A stretch of 15,642 nucleotides of DNA from JBGSBR01 sp041730495 (GTDB lineage: Bacteria; Patescibacteriota; Microgenomatia; UBA1406; GWC2-37-13), in the NCBI GenBank assembly GCA_041730495.1, contig JBGSBR010000024.1:1-15642 (forward strand). The letters run 5' to 3'. Position numbers and translations under genes: made by a program. Shown piece by piece: positions 1 to 6,566 of the stretch; position 1 is the stretch's first letter; every line of letters starts with the position of its first letter. A model generated the notes under the pieces. That model made no database searches. It worked only from the letters and a program-made list of their open reading frames with translations, and was not told where the DNA came from.

Positions 1-1433
1 CCTATGATTATTGTGAGAAAGAATTTTGCATAAAATCTTTTCTCTTCATGGAAAGCAAGTGAACCAATGTATACCACTGATGGTGGATTCTGATTTAATG
101 CACTTAGTCGCTCATTTCTGTATTGAGGTACATCGTCTACCCAGGGAAACCAATAGAGAAATCTATCAATAGGTTTACGATCAGCAAAGTAATAAAGATC
201 AACGTCATGAGGATAAACTAGAATTTTTTCAGATGGCTCTGAAAGTTTTTTGATAATATCACCTTTATCTTGTCTGTAACTCCAGAAGACATGATAATTG
301 TACTGAGGGTCGAGCGATTGTGTGAAAAAAGGATAGGATGGTATGATAGCAACGCTGAATAAAATCAATACAATTGCTGTTGTAATCAGTTTAGATTTTT
401 TATAAATAAAATAGAGTAAGATCAATGTGGAAGCTAATGCCAGCAGTATTAAGGGATAGATCCCAAATACGAAAGGTTCGCCTGTGATGATCTTCACTTC
501 ACGCATACGGCTAACTAAAAGCAAAATGCCTAAGATAAGTATGGGTAGTTTTTGTTTCGTTTTTATCAAGTAACCAAATAACCCAACTAATCCTAGATGG
601 ACTATAAACTGAAATATTTGTAGAGGATTCTGAATCGAAGTAAGGAGTTTAAACTCATTTTGGAAAAAGTACTGAATAATTGCCACAAAATGATTTCCTC
701 GAATAAACTCAGTACCATAATATTTGCTATAAACGGCGGAGTTGAACCAGATAGTTTGCTCGTAAAAATCAGCAAATTGACCTGACAGGAATAATAAAAA
801 GATTGGCAATATATTTACAATAAGTGAGGTGAAAATAACCATTTTTAAGTTTTTAGGGAAACCTAAAATCAGTGGTACTACAAATAAAATCCCGTATAAC
901 GGCTGTGTCCACAGGGCAAGACTCGCGAAAATAATTTGAGCAAAAAGATGAAACTTAGTGAGCTTTTCCCAACCCATAGCTACAGGAATTGAGGTCCAAA
1001 ATACTCCCATTAGTGCAATAGCCGCAAAGGTTTCACTCAGTACAAGATGCCCTTGATAGATCACCATAATCATTGAGATCAGTATGATCCAGATGTAAAA
1101 CAGTATTTTCGTTGAGATTTTTTTGAGCGTTGCAAATATCAGAGTGAAACTCGCGAGATAATAACCAAGTACTGCTAGGCGAAATATACTAACTGTTCGT
1201 GAAGGATTTTCTGACCAAAGCGGTGTGAAAAGAAGAGTCCAGTAGTAAGGTAAGGGAAAATGATGAGTGAAGATATCTTTATAAAGAAGTTGTCCATTTT
1301 TCATCAGGTAACCTGCGGCTAAGTGATCATACTCATCGAAGTTGCCCATCACCAGTCTAATAAAATAAAAAACGATGGAAAATCCTAAGATTACAAATCC
1401 GAATCCAAGCCATGACAGAAGTGTTTTTTTCAT
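1..1433 (-). CDS. Polytopic membrane protein, GT-C/ArnT-like glycosyltransferase candidate (3' end outside window)
   Basis: Reading from the ATG at 1433-1431 the frame stays open to position 1, about 477 codons, so the C-terminus is missing. The product is strongly hydrophobic, with roughly ten membrane helices, the first at residues 6-28. After it comes a short acidic loop with D33, E34, D36 and H37, then an HHFPLPYYW segment at about 57-65. GT-C glycosyltransferases that use polyprenyl-phosphate sugars carry an acidic catalytic loop in this place, and the DE-x-DH...HHFPLPYYW arrangement fits putative GT39/DUF2029-type proteins. The C-terminal part ends in a soluble domain. Expected role: sugar transfer to a surface glycan or protein on the outer face of the membrane. 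A TGC-TAGAAT extended -10 lies at 1469-1461 on the minus strand; no Shine-Dalgarno site is visible. The family is likely; substrate and acceptor are unknown. Confidence 0.6.
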   Translation of the reverse strand, partial: MKKTLLSWLGFGFVILGFSIVFYFIRLVMGNFDEYDHLAAGYLMKNGQLLYKDIFTHHFPLPYYWTLLFTPLWSENPSRTVSIFRLAVLGYYLASFTLIFATLKKISTKILFYIWIILISMIMVIYQGHLVLSETFAAIALMGVFWTSIPVAMGWEKLTKFHLFAQIIFASLALWTQPLYGILFVVPLILGFPKNLKMVIFTSLIVNILPIFLLFLSGQFADFYEQTIWFNSAVYSKYYGTEFIRGNHFVAIIQYFFQNEFKLLTSIQNPLQIFQFIVHLGLVGLFGYLIKTKQKLPILILGILLLVSRMREVKIITGEPFVFGIYPLILLALASTLILLYFIYKKSKLITTAIVLILFSVAIIPSYPFFTQSLDPQYNYHVFWSYRQDKGDIIKKLSEPSEKILVYPHDVDLYYFADRKPIDRFLYWFPWVDDVPQYRNERLSALNQNPPSVVYIGSLAFHEEKRFYAKFFLTIII

Positions 1434-1485
1434 TTACAAATGTTAAAAGTAACACTTTATATTCTAGCAGTTCTATGAATTATTG

Positions 1486-1514
1486 TTGTTGAGAAGGCAA
1501 GTTTCTGCTATACT
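1486..1514 (+). promoter_or_regulatory. Promoter of tRNA-Gly
   Basis: TTGTTG (1486-1491), a 17-base spacer and TATACT (1509-1514) lie 12 bases upstream of the mature tRNA 5' end, a normal sigma70-type layout for a stable RNA gene with a short 5' leader. Confidence 0.6.
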
Positions 1515-1526
1515 AGCTCATGATTT

Positions 1527-1598
<72 letters not shown>

Positions 1599-1599
<1 letters not shown>

Positions 1600-2048
1600 C
1601 ATTTTTTCTCTACATTTTTATACATCTTCAACGCCCACTGGAAAGCTTTCTTCTCACTAGCAAATGTCAAGATCTCAGCTACTTCTGCTGTAGACACAAA
1701 TTTAGCTTCTTCGATCTCATGATCATGATCAGCAGGATCACCTGAGATGTACTCCATTAGATAAAAAGCGACCCGTTTTTTGTGAAGTACAACACCACGT
1801 TTAAAGAAGTATTTAATCTGATAGGGAGTTTCAAATAAAACCTTAGCTTCTATACCACCTTCTTCTTGCACTTCACGCAGAGCAGCATCAAGCATGGATT
1901 CATCTTTGATATTATCGGCAATATGACCTTTGGGGAATCCCCAGTGTTTTTTGCCAGCATGTTGAATCACAAGCCATTCTTGACCATGCGTAGCGTTACG
2001 AACTACGATACCACCCGCAGATGTTTCGAATAAAAAAGGTTGTTTCAC
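1599..2048 (-). CDS. Nudix hydrolase, Ap4A-hydrolase-like
   Basis: This 149-residue protein has a Nudix fold: AGGIVVR at 11-17, a WGFPKGH entry at 36-42, then the Nudix box with G41, E50, R58-E59 and E62-E63-G64 (REVQEEGGI). Between G41 and the first Glu there are eight residues rather than the canonical five, a three-residue insertion. The KHWGFPKGH...ALREVQEE pattern is typical of small diadenosine polyphosphate hydrolases and related house-cleaning pyrophosphatases; the exact nucleotide substrate cannot be read from sequence. Translation appears to start at GTG 2048-2046, which coincides with the transcription start predicted from the TGATATAAT box just upstream, so the message is probably leaderless. 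The TGA stop uses position 1599, the last base of the convergent tRNA-Gly. Confidence 0.88.
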
Positions 2049-2054
2049 ACACCG

Positions 2055-2063
2055 ATTATATCA
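2055..2063 (-). promoter_or_regulatory. Extended -10 promoter of the Nudix gene
   Basis: On the minus strand TG-A-TATAAT occupies 2063-2055, a perfect extended -10. Six bases separate it from GTG at 2048, so the expected +1 is the G of the start codon. No good -35 is seen, which extended -10 promoters can lack. Confidence 0.6.
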
Positions 2064-2077
2064 CTTATCGATAGTGC

Positions 2078-2278
2078 TTATCCTCCGTACACTTTGAAAG
2101 CGTATGCAAAGATTGCGATAGCTGAAACGACGATAAAGATGACACCAGCTTGGATAATCATACTTTCAGAAGGATCATAAGATTTTGCTTTAGCTTGCTT
2201 AGGAGCTGCTGCAACTTTGGTTGTTTTCTTTGGAGCTGCCTTTTTAGGAGCTACTTTTTTTGTCTTTGCTTTTGCCAT
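2078..2278 (-). CDS. Small Lys/Ala/Pro-rich membrane protein
   Basis: This 66-residue protein has a strongly basic N-terminal half (about 1-32) built of Lys-Ala-Pro-Lys-Lys-like segments, resembling the tails of histone H1-like or ribosomal proteins. It is followed by SYDPSES and one hydrophobic helix at about 40-62 (IIQAGVIFIVVSAIAIFAYAF). The charge pattern predicts a cytoplasmic basic tail anchored by a C-terminal helix. I do not recognise the family. A tethered nucleic-acid- or lipid-binding tail is possible but only inferred. It lies upstream of the Nudix gene on the same strand, with 29 bases between them that include the Nudix promoter. No Shine-Dalgarno site precedes its ATG at 2278-2276. 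Confidence 0.75.
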   Translation of the reverse strand: MAKAKTKKVAPKKAAPKKTTKVAAAPKQAKAKSYDPSESMIIQAGVIFIVVSAIAIFAYAFKVYGG

Positions 2279-2394
2279 ATAAATTGTTCACAAATTTTAA
2301 TAATATATTCTTCAGAATAGGTACTTTTTTAGTGTTTGTCAACACATGATTCTTAAAGGTAGATGATTGAAGTAAGAGTAAGATTTAGATTGTT

Positions 2395-3198
2395 TTATTG
2401 AGCTGAAATCAATGTTCCATTTTTTGATTGAGATTGCAAAACTCCTTCAATATTCCCTGATGTTTCACCATTAAAAATATATGAGCTTACACCGAGTTTC
2501 GTAAGCTCTAAAAACTCTTCAACTTTAGCAAGCATACCTCCAGTGACATCAGTATGAGCAGATCCTGAGAGATGTTCTTTTATATCTTCAAAGTTCTTAG
2601 GGGTTATATTCTCAATCACTTTGCCGGTATCATCAAGCACCCCATCGTAATGCCCGACGTTTAAGAGTTTCTCAACTTCAAAATCTGGTTGAGCTTCAAG
2701 CGCTTTGATCAGCCAAGTGAAAATAGTATCGGTCGAGAAGATCGTACTCCCTTGGACTTCGTCCATGATGACATCACCATAGACACATGGGATGATGTTA
2801 TTTTGCAAAGCTGAGACAATAGGGGATAAATTGATGCTTGATGGTTCGCCAGCTTGCGCAGTCATCCAAGCAGATGGTTGAAATGATATGACCGGTAGTC
2901 CCGCTTGGATACACTCCTCAATAATAATTCGATTCAACCGAGCAGCGTCATGTTGGACTACACTAGCACCATAGCGACCGGTGTCATCTGTAAAGCCATC
3001 TTTGGTACCGTATTTCTTGGCTGATTGATGTGCGAAGGATCCAGCACCAGTACCCAGCACCATATGAACATCTGGCATGGTTTTATGGATCTGAGCGATC
3101 TCAGCTACAAGCTGTTTGATCATCTCAGGGCGTGTAGTGTACGCCTGACTTTTGTCGGTGATAAGCGATCCACCAAGTTTGATGAAAGTTAGATTCAT
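2395..3198 (-). CDS. Isopentenyl phosphate kinase
   Basis: Amino-acid-kinase fold protein of 267 residues. The N-terminal IKLGGSLITDK (residues 6-16) holds the two lysines of the family's phosphate-binding site (K7, K16), and GTGAGSFAHQSAKKYG holds H57, equivalent to the histidine that marks isopentenyl phosphate kinases. A glycine-rich TDVTGGM segment lies near the C-terminus. Reaction: isopentenyl phosphate + ATP to isopentenyl diphosphate. A longer frame exists upstream to a TTG at 3252, but its first 18 codons lie inside tRNA-Ser, so ATG 3198-3196 is the start; it is one base downstream of the tRNA 3' end and has no Shine-Dalgarno site. The divergent neighbour is a mevalonate-family decarboxylase, which supports an isoprenoid role. 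Confidence 0.88.
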   Translation of the reverse strand: MNLTFIKLGGSLITDKSQAYTTRPEMIKQLVAEIAQIHKTMPDVHMVLGTGAGSFAHQSAKKYGTKDGFTDDTGRYGASVVQHDAARLNRIIIEECIQAGLPVISFQPSAWMTAQAGEPSSINLSPIVSALQNNIIPCVYGDVIMDEVQGSTIFSTDTIFTWLIKALEAQPDFEVEKLLNVGHYDGVLDDTGKVIENITPKNFEDIKEHLSGSAHTDVTGGMLAKVEEFLELTKLGVSSYIFNGETSGNIEGVLQSQSKNGTLISAQ

Positions 3199-3199
3199 G

Positions 3200-3285
3200 C
3201 GGAGGAGGTGGGATTCGAACCCACGAAGGTTATTCACCTTACTTGTTTTCAAGACAAGCGCACTCGGCCACTATGCGACTCCTCC
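3200..3285 (-). tRNA. tRNA-Ser(TGA)
   Basis: An 86-base class II tRNA: acceptor GGAGGAG/CTCCTCC (3285-3279 with 3207-3201), discriminator G at 3200, anticodon stem CTTGT/ACAAG around CTTGAAA (anticodon UGA), and the long variable arm AAGGT-GAATA-ACCTT expected for tRNA-Ser. The T loop is TTCGAAT. CCA is not encoded. It lies 22 bases after tRNA-Cys and one base before the isopentenyl phosphate kinase start, so all three are probably one transcript. Confidence 0.95.
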
Positions 3286-3307
3286 AATATTTAGCGTGTA
3301 TCGCGTG

Positions 3308-3379
3308 AGGCGCGTACCGGAATCGAACCGGTGCATAAGAGTTTTGCAGACTCCTGTGTTTCCACTTCACCAACGCGCC
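3308..3379 (-). tRNA. tRNA-Cys(GCA)
   Basis: A 72-base cloverleaf: acceptor GGCGCGT/ACGCGCC (3379-3373 with 3315-3309), U discriminator at 3308 (the cysteine identity base), and anticodon loop CTGCAAA with anticodon GCA. CCA is not encoded. It is the first gene of the tRNA-Cys, tRNA-Ser, kinase transcript. Confidence 0.95.
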
Positions 3380-3397
3380 AGCCAAATATACTGCTCT

Positions 3398-3426
3398 ATT
3401 GTACCTGAAACAGTCTTTTCTGTAAA
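3398..3426 (-). promoter_or_regulatory. Promoter of the tRNA-Cys/tRNA-Ser/kinase transcript
   Basis: Minus strand TTTACA (3426-3421), a 17-base spacer and TACAAT (3403-3398), each 5/6 to consensus, end 18 bases before tRNA-Cys. This is the best sigma70 match in the window, fitting a tRNA operon, and would also drive the downstream kinase. Confidence 0.75.
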
Positions 3427-3453
3427 TGAGCTGCTAAATAATGAGCTTTCGAC

Positions 3454-3459
3454 TATAAT
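3454..3459 (+). promoter_or_regulatory. -10 box of the decarboxylase gene
   Basis: A perfect TATAAT sits eight bases before ATG 3468. The expected +1 (about 3466) leaves a leader of about two bases. No clear -35 or TG extension is visible. A GAGG at 3460-3463 could be a short-spaced ribosome site if transcription starts further upstream. Confidence 0.5.
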
Positions 3460-3467
3460 GAGGTTTG

Positions 3468-4484
3468 ATGAAAACAGTCACAACTCAAGCTCCTGCAAAT
3501 ATTGCCTTCATAAAGTATTGGGGATTCAACGAAGAATTAGTGCTTCCTTTCAATGAAAGTATCTCGATGAATCTTAGTAACTGTACGACAACAACTACTG
3601 TAAAACCTCTCACAACTGGTCATGAAGATATTGTGGAAATCGAAGATATGAATGGTGTTGTCTCACTCCTAGAAAACAACTCGATTAAAGGTAAAAAAGT
3701 CTATGAAACAATCAAACGTATCCGTGCAGAAGCAAATGCCACAGAGTTTGCACTGATCCGCAGTAAAAACTCATTCCCCTCAGATGCTGGGATTGCTTCA
3801 TCAGCTTCAGGATTTGCGGCACTGACTACTGCATTACTGCTCGCCTATGGACTCGATGCCAAAGTAACTGATAAAAAAGAACTCTCTCGTGAAGTCCGTC
3901 GTAGTGGTTCGGCTTCTGCCGCACGGTCAGTCTATGATGGATTTGTCGAGCTGAAAAAAGGAACGACTCATGAAGAAGCCTATGCTGTACAGCTTGCAGA
4001 TGAAAAAGCGTGGGAGCTGGTCGATATTGTGGCTGTAGTCGATACAAATCCGAAAAAAGTCGGATCATCAGAGGGACATGTGAGAGCAGAGAAAAATCCG
4101 TATTATCAAACTAGACTCCAAGAGATGCAAGATCGTATCGAGAAGACTCGTCTTGCTATTGCACATAAGCAATTTGACCACCTTGGTCCATGTATCGAAC
4201 AAGATACACTTTCGATGCATGCTGTCATCATGACTTCACAGCCGCCTATACTCTACTGGGAATCTGGGACTATCGCCGTGATGAAGGCGATTATGGAGTG
4301 GAGACATAGGGAAGCTCTTCCAGCGTATTTCAGTATCGATGCCGGACCAAATGTCCATGTGATCTGTGAAAAAGAAAACGCAGCAGAAGTCGAGAAACGA
4401 TTAGCGGCACTGCCTGATGTAAAGTTCACCATTTTCAATGAACCAGCAGTTGGTGTGAATCAAGTTAGTGAGCATTTGTTTTAA
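3468..4484 (+). CDS. Mevalonate-(di)phosphate decarboxylase
   Basis: GHMP-superfamily protein of 338 residues, normal for mevalonate diphosphate decarboxylases. Visible marks: PANIAFIKYWG at 9-19, the ATP loop PSDAGIASSASG at 104-115, GSASAARSVYDG at 147-158 with R153 (equivalent to the substrate arginine), SSEGH at 200-204, and SIDAGPN with catalytic D291. The reaction is ATP-dependent decarboxylation giving isopentenyl (di)phosphate. Many diphosphate-specific enzymes have Lys after KYWG; here residue 20 is Phe. Together with the divergent isopentenyl phosphate kinase, this raises the option that mevalonate 5-phosphate is the real substrate. I chose ATG 3468 over the TTG immediately before it. 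The oxidoreductase begins 11 bases after the stop, so the two genes probably form an operon. Confidence 0.85.
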   Translation: MKTVTTQAPANIAFIKYWGFNEELVLPFNESISMNLSNCTTTTTVKPLTTGHEDIVEIEDMNGVVSLLENNSIKGKKVYETIKRIRAEANATEFALIRSKNSFPSDAGIASSASGFAALTTALLLAYGLDAKVTDKKELSREVRRSGSASAARSVYDGFVELKKGTTHEEAYAVQLADEKAWELVDIVAVVDTNPKKVGSSEGHVRAEKNPYYQTRLQEMQDRIEKTRLAIAHKQFDHLGPCIEQDTLSMHAVIMTSQPPILYWESGTIAVMKAIMEWRHREALPAYFSIDAGPNVHVICEKENAAEVEKRLAALPDVKFTIFNEPAVGVNQVSEHLF

Positions 4485-4495
4485 ATTTAAAGAAT

Positions 4496-5515
4496 ATGAA
4501 AATAAAACTCGCAATTTTCGGAGCTGGATTTTGGGCTAAGTACCAGATTGCAGCTTGGAAAGAGCATCAAGATGTCGAGATCGTTGCCATCTACAATCGA
4601 ACACGTGAAAAAGCAGAGAGCCTTGCGAAAGAATTTGATATTCCTTCAGTTTACACGTCAGCAGAAGAGTTACTTACACAGGAAAAGGTTGACGCTATTG
4701 ATGTCATAACTGATGTTTCAACACATGAGCAATTTGTACTTCTTGCAGCAAAGTACAAGGTACCAGTTATCTGTCAAAAACCATTAGCACCAGATTATGA
4801 AACTGCACGAAGAATGGTTGATGCTTGTCAAAATGCTGGTATACCATTGTTTGTACATGAGAACTGGCGTTGGCAAACACAGCTTCGAGAGCTTAAAAAA
4901 GAGCTAGATAAGAATCAAATCGGGAAAATATTCCGAGCAGATATTGTGTATGCAAATAGTTTTCCTGTTTTTGAAAACCAACCTTTCCTCAAAGAGCTAG
5001 ATAAATTTATCTTGACCGATATGGGTACGCATATCCTTGATGTAACGAGATTCCTTTTGGGTGAAGCTGAAAGCTTATATTGTCAGACTGCAGCTGTAAC
5101 GCCAGGCATTAAAGGTGAAGATGTGGCTGATATTAGTATAAAAATGCGATCAGGAGTACATTGTAATGTGGAAATATCGTATGCATCAAAACTAGAGCAT
5201 GATACTTTTCCACAAGTTCTTGTATTGATTGAAGGTGAGCAGGGTTCGATTCAGTTATCTAAAGATTTTGTAATCAAAGTAACTACGCCTGCTGGTACAA
5301 CTGAAAGAAAAGTTGATCTGCCATTTTATGAATGGTGTATTCCACAGTATGCATTGGTACAATCAAGTATGGTTGCGTTAAATAAACAATTTCTGGACTT
5401 TTTCCAAGATAATACTAAAAGGGTAGAAACTACAGGTGATGATAACTTAAAAACATTAGAACTTGTATATAAAAGTTACGAATCAGCAGATAACAATACA
5501 TTAGTATCTTTGTAA
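4496..5515 (+). CDS. Gfo/Idh/MocA-family NAD(P)-dependent oxidoreductase
   Basis: A 339-residue protein with an N-terminal Rossmann domain (IFGAGFWA, residues 7-14) and a C-terminal alpha/beta catalytic domain. The usual EKP motif is QKP here (Q94-K95-P96); K95 is the conserved catalytic lysine. DMGTHILD (175-182) supplies the second active-site group (D175, H179). Members oxidise or reduce sugars, inositols or related hydroxy compounds with NAD(P); the substrate cannot be named from sequence. A HENWRWQ segment at 121-127 likely lines the substrate pocket. It follows the decarboxylase by 11 bases with only a weak AAAGAA upstream, so it is probably co-transcribed. A direct isoprenoid role is not evident. 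Confidence 0.85.
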   Translation: MKIKLAIFGAGFWAKYQIAAWKEHQDVEIVAIYNRTREKAESLAKEFDIPSVYTSAEELLTQEKVDAIDVITDVSTHEQFVLLAAKYKVPVICQKPLAPDYETARRMVDACQNAGIPLFVHENWRWQTQLRELKKELDKNQIGKIFRADIVYANSFPVFENQPFLKELDKFILTDMGTHILDVTRFLLGEAESLYCQTAAVTPGIKGEDVADISIKMRSGVHCNVEISYASKLEHDTFPQVLVLIEGEQGSIQLSKDFVIKVTTPAGTTERKVDLPFYEWCIPQYALVQSSMVALNKQFLDFFQDNTKRVETTGDDNLKTLELVYKSYESADNNTLVSL

Positions 5516-5551
5516 AGCATTTGAGCTTAATTCGCTATATTACGATATCTG

Positions 5552-5560
5552 TGTTATACT
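5552..5560 (+). promoter_or_regulatory. Extended -10 promoter of the RRM gene
   Basis: TG-T-TATACT at 5552-5560 gives a predicted start near 5567 and an untranslated leader of about 74 bases, long for this window. The leader contains the 13-mer CTGCAAAGTTATT (5569-5581) that recurs in the terminator. Confidence 0.55.
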
Positions 5561-5622
5561 ATTCACATCTGCAAAGTTATTACTGCATGAATAGAATAGA
5601 AACTTAATTCTAGATAAATCAA

Positions 5623-5630
5623 AAGGAGGT
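5623..5630 (+). promoter_or_regulatory. Strong Shine-Dalgarno site
   Basis: AAGGAGGT ends 10 bases before ATG 5641. It is the only full-length Shine-Dalgarno sequence preceding a gene in the window and fixes the start of the RRM protein. Confidence 0.85.
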
Positions 5631-5640
5631 GAAAACATAA

Positions 5641-5922
5641 ATGGACAACAACAAACTATACATAGGAAACTTACCATGGTCAGTTAACAACGATTCACTT
5701 CGTGAAATGTTCGCTGAGTTTGGTGAAATCACTGATTGTGTCGTTATCTCAGACCGAGATACTGGACGATCAAAAGGTTTCGGATTTGTAACTTTTTCAA
5801 GTGCTGATTCTGCGCAAGCAGCTATCGATGCTATGAATGAAAAAGAAATTGATGGCCGTAAACTCGTCGTCAATGCTGCAAGACCTAAAGAAGCAAGAAC
5901 TGGTGGCGGAGGACGCTACTAA
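5641..5922 (+). CDS. Single-RRM RNA-binding protein
   Basis: A 93-residue protein that is essentially one RNA recognition motif: RNP2 LYIGNL at 6-11 and RNP1 KGFGFVTF at 45-52, with the aromatic residues Y7, F47 and F49 that stack on RNA bases, then a short Gly-rich tail (GGGGRY). Cyanobacterial Rbp proteins and many candidate-phylum bacteria have proteins of this size; in cyanobacteria they respond to cold. Likely a cytoplasmic RNA chaperone or regulator. The promoter, ~74-base leader, strong ribosome site and dedicated terminator suggest a highly expressed single-gene unit. A 13-base sequence present in both the leader and the terminator hairpin could be an autoregulatory target (inference). 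Confidence 0.9.
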   Translation: MDNNKLYIGNLPWSVNNDSLREMFAEFGEITDCVVISDRDTGRSKGFGFVTFSSADSAQAAIDAMNEKEIDGRKLVVNAARPKEARTGGGGRY

Positions 5923-5927
5923 AAACT

Positions 5928-6010
5928 AAACACTATCTGAGTGAATAATATTTACTATCGATCCGAGATAACTGCAAAGTTATTTCGAGATTAACAGGTA
6001 GTGTTTTTTT
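5928..6010 (+). terminator. Branched (three-way-junction) terminator
   Basis: The outer stem pairs AAACACTATCTG (5928-5939) with CAGGTAGTGTTT (5995-6006). It encloses hairpin A (AGTGAAT/ATTTACT, 5940-5956) and hairpin B (CGAGATAACT/AGTTATTTCG, 5964-5987) with a GCAA tetraloop. A run of seven T (6004-6010) follows. The opposite strand also ends in a T-rich stretch, so it can serve the convergent TspO gene too. Unusually large for a simple terminator. Confidence 0.7.
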
Positions 6011-6021
6011 ATGGGAAAAAA

Positions 6022-6483
6022 TTAGTTATTCATGCAAGCAATCTCGAAGTTGAGATATGCTGCGAAGCTGACCCAGAGTAAAGTCGGTAGCATGAGCCAA
6101 GCTGCTTGCTTAGAGTGTTTACGAAACTCGATGATAGTGAGTAAGAGCACAATCCACAGTGTTACGATGGCACCAAAACCTCCATGCTGCAGATGTAATC
6201 CGAAGAAGATTACACTCCAGAGTACGTTTAATACGAGCTGAAACATATACAACTGTACTGCGTAGAGATTTTTCTTCGTTATACCTTTTTTCCAGACCAG
6301 ATACAAAGCCACTGACATCAGTAAATACAATGTAGTCCAAACAGGCCCAAAGACCCAGTCAGGAGGGTTGAGCATCGGTTTATTCAACGCTGCATACCAA
6401 GTGGGGATGGAAGGAATGGTGACCAAGGTCCCGATGAAGCTAGCAAGAAATGTTACGAAAATCGCACCAAATAGTTTTTGCAT
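6022..6483 (-). CDS. TspO/MBR (tryptophan-rich sensory protein) family
   Basis: A 153-residue, five-helix membrane protein with family hallmarks: WYAALNKPMLNPPDWVFGPVW (about 29-49), then LYLLMSVALYLVW, an N-V-L-W-S segment in the middle helix (about 85-89) and LLWVSFAAYLNFEIACMNN at the C-terminus, all typical of TspO. The family binds porphyrins and similar hydrophobic ligands and is linked to tetrapyrrole degradation and stress responses. It is convergent with the RRM gene, sharing the terminator at 5928-6010, and divergent from the giant surface protein. TG-C-TACACT at 6501-6493 predicts a leader of about 3 bases. Confidence 0.9.
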   Translation of the reverse strand: MQKLFGAIFVTFLASFIGTLVTIPSIPTWYAALNKPMLNPPDWVFGPVWTTLYLLMSVALYLVWKKGITKKNLYAVQLYMFQLVLNVLWSVIFFGLHLQHGGFGAIVTLWIVLLLTIIEFRKHSKQAAWLMLPTLLWVSFAAYLNFEIACMNN

Positions 6484-6492
6484 GTTTATATC

Positions 6493-6501
6493 AGTGTAGC
6501 A
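6493..6501 (-). promoter_or_regulatory. Extended -10 promoter of the TspO gene
   Basis: Minus strand TG-C-TACACT ends nine bases before the ATG at 6483, implying a near-leaderless message. No convincing -35. Confidence 0.45.
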
Positions 6502-6566
6502 AATTTAAAATAAGATTATTTGTACTTTCATCTATATATTCATATACGTTAAAATGAGTACTTATC

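Noticed and set aside
2279..2394. Terminator or small RNA between the kinase gene and the small membrane protein
   Set aside because: No convincing inverted repeat with a T run could be drawn in these 116 bases.
3199..3252. N-terminal extension of isopentenyl phosphate kinase from TTG 3252
   Set aside because: These codons are the 3' half of tRNA-Ser; the family N-terminus begins at the ATG at 3198.
3152..3556. 134-codon plus-strand open frame
   Set aside because: It runs antisense through tRNA-Ser and tRNA-Cys and overlaps the decarboxylase start; not a gene.
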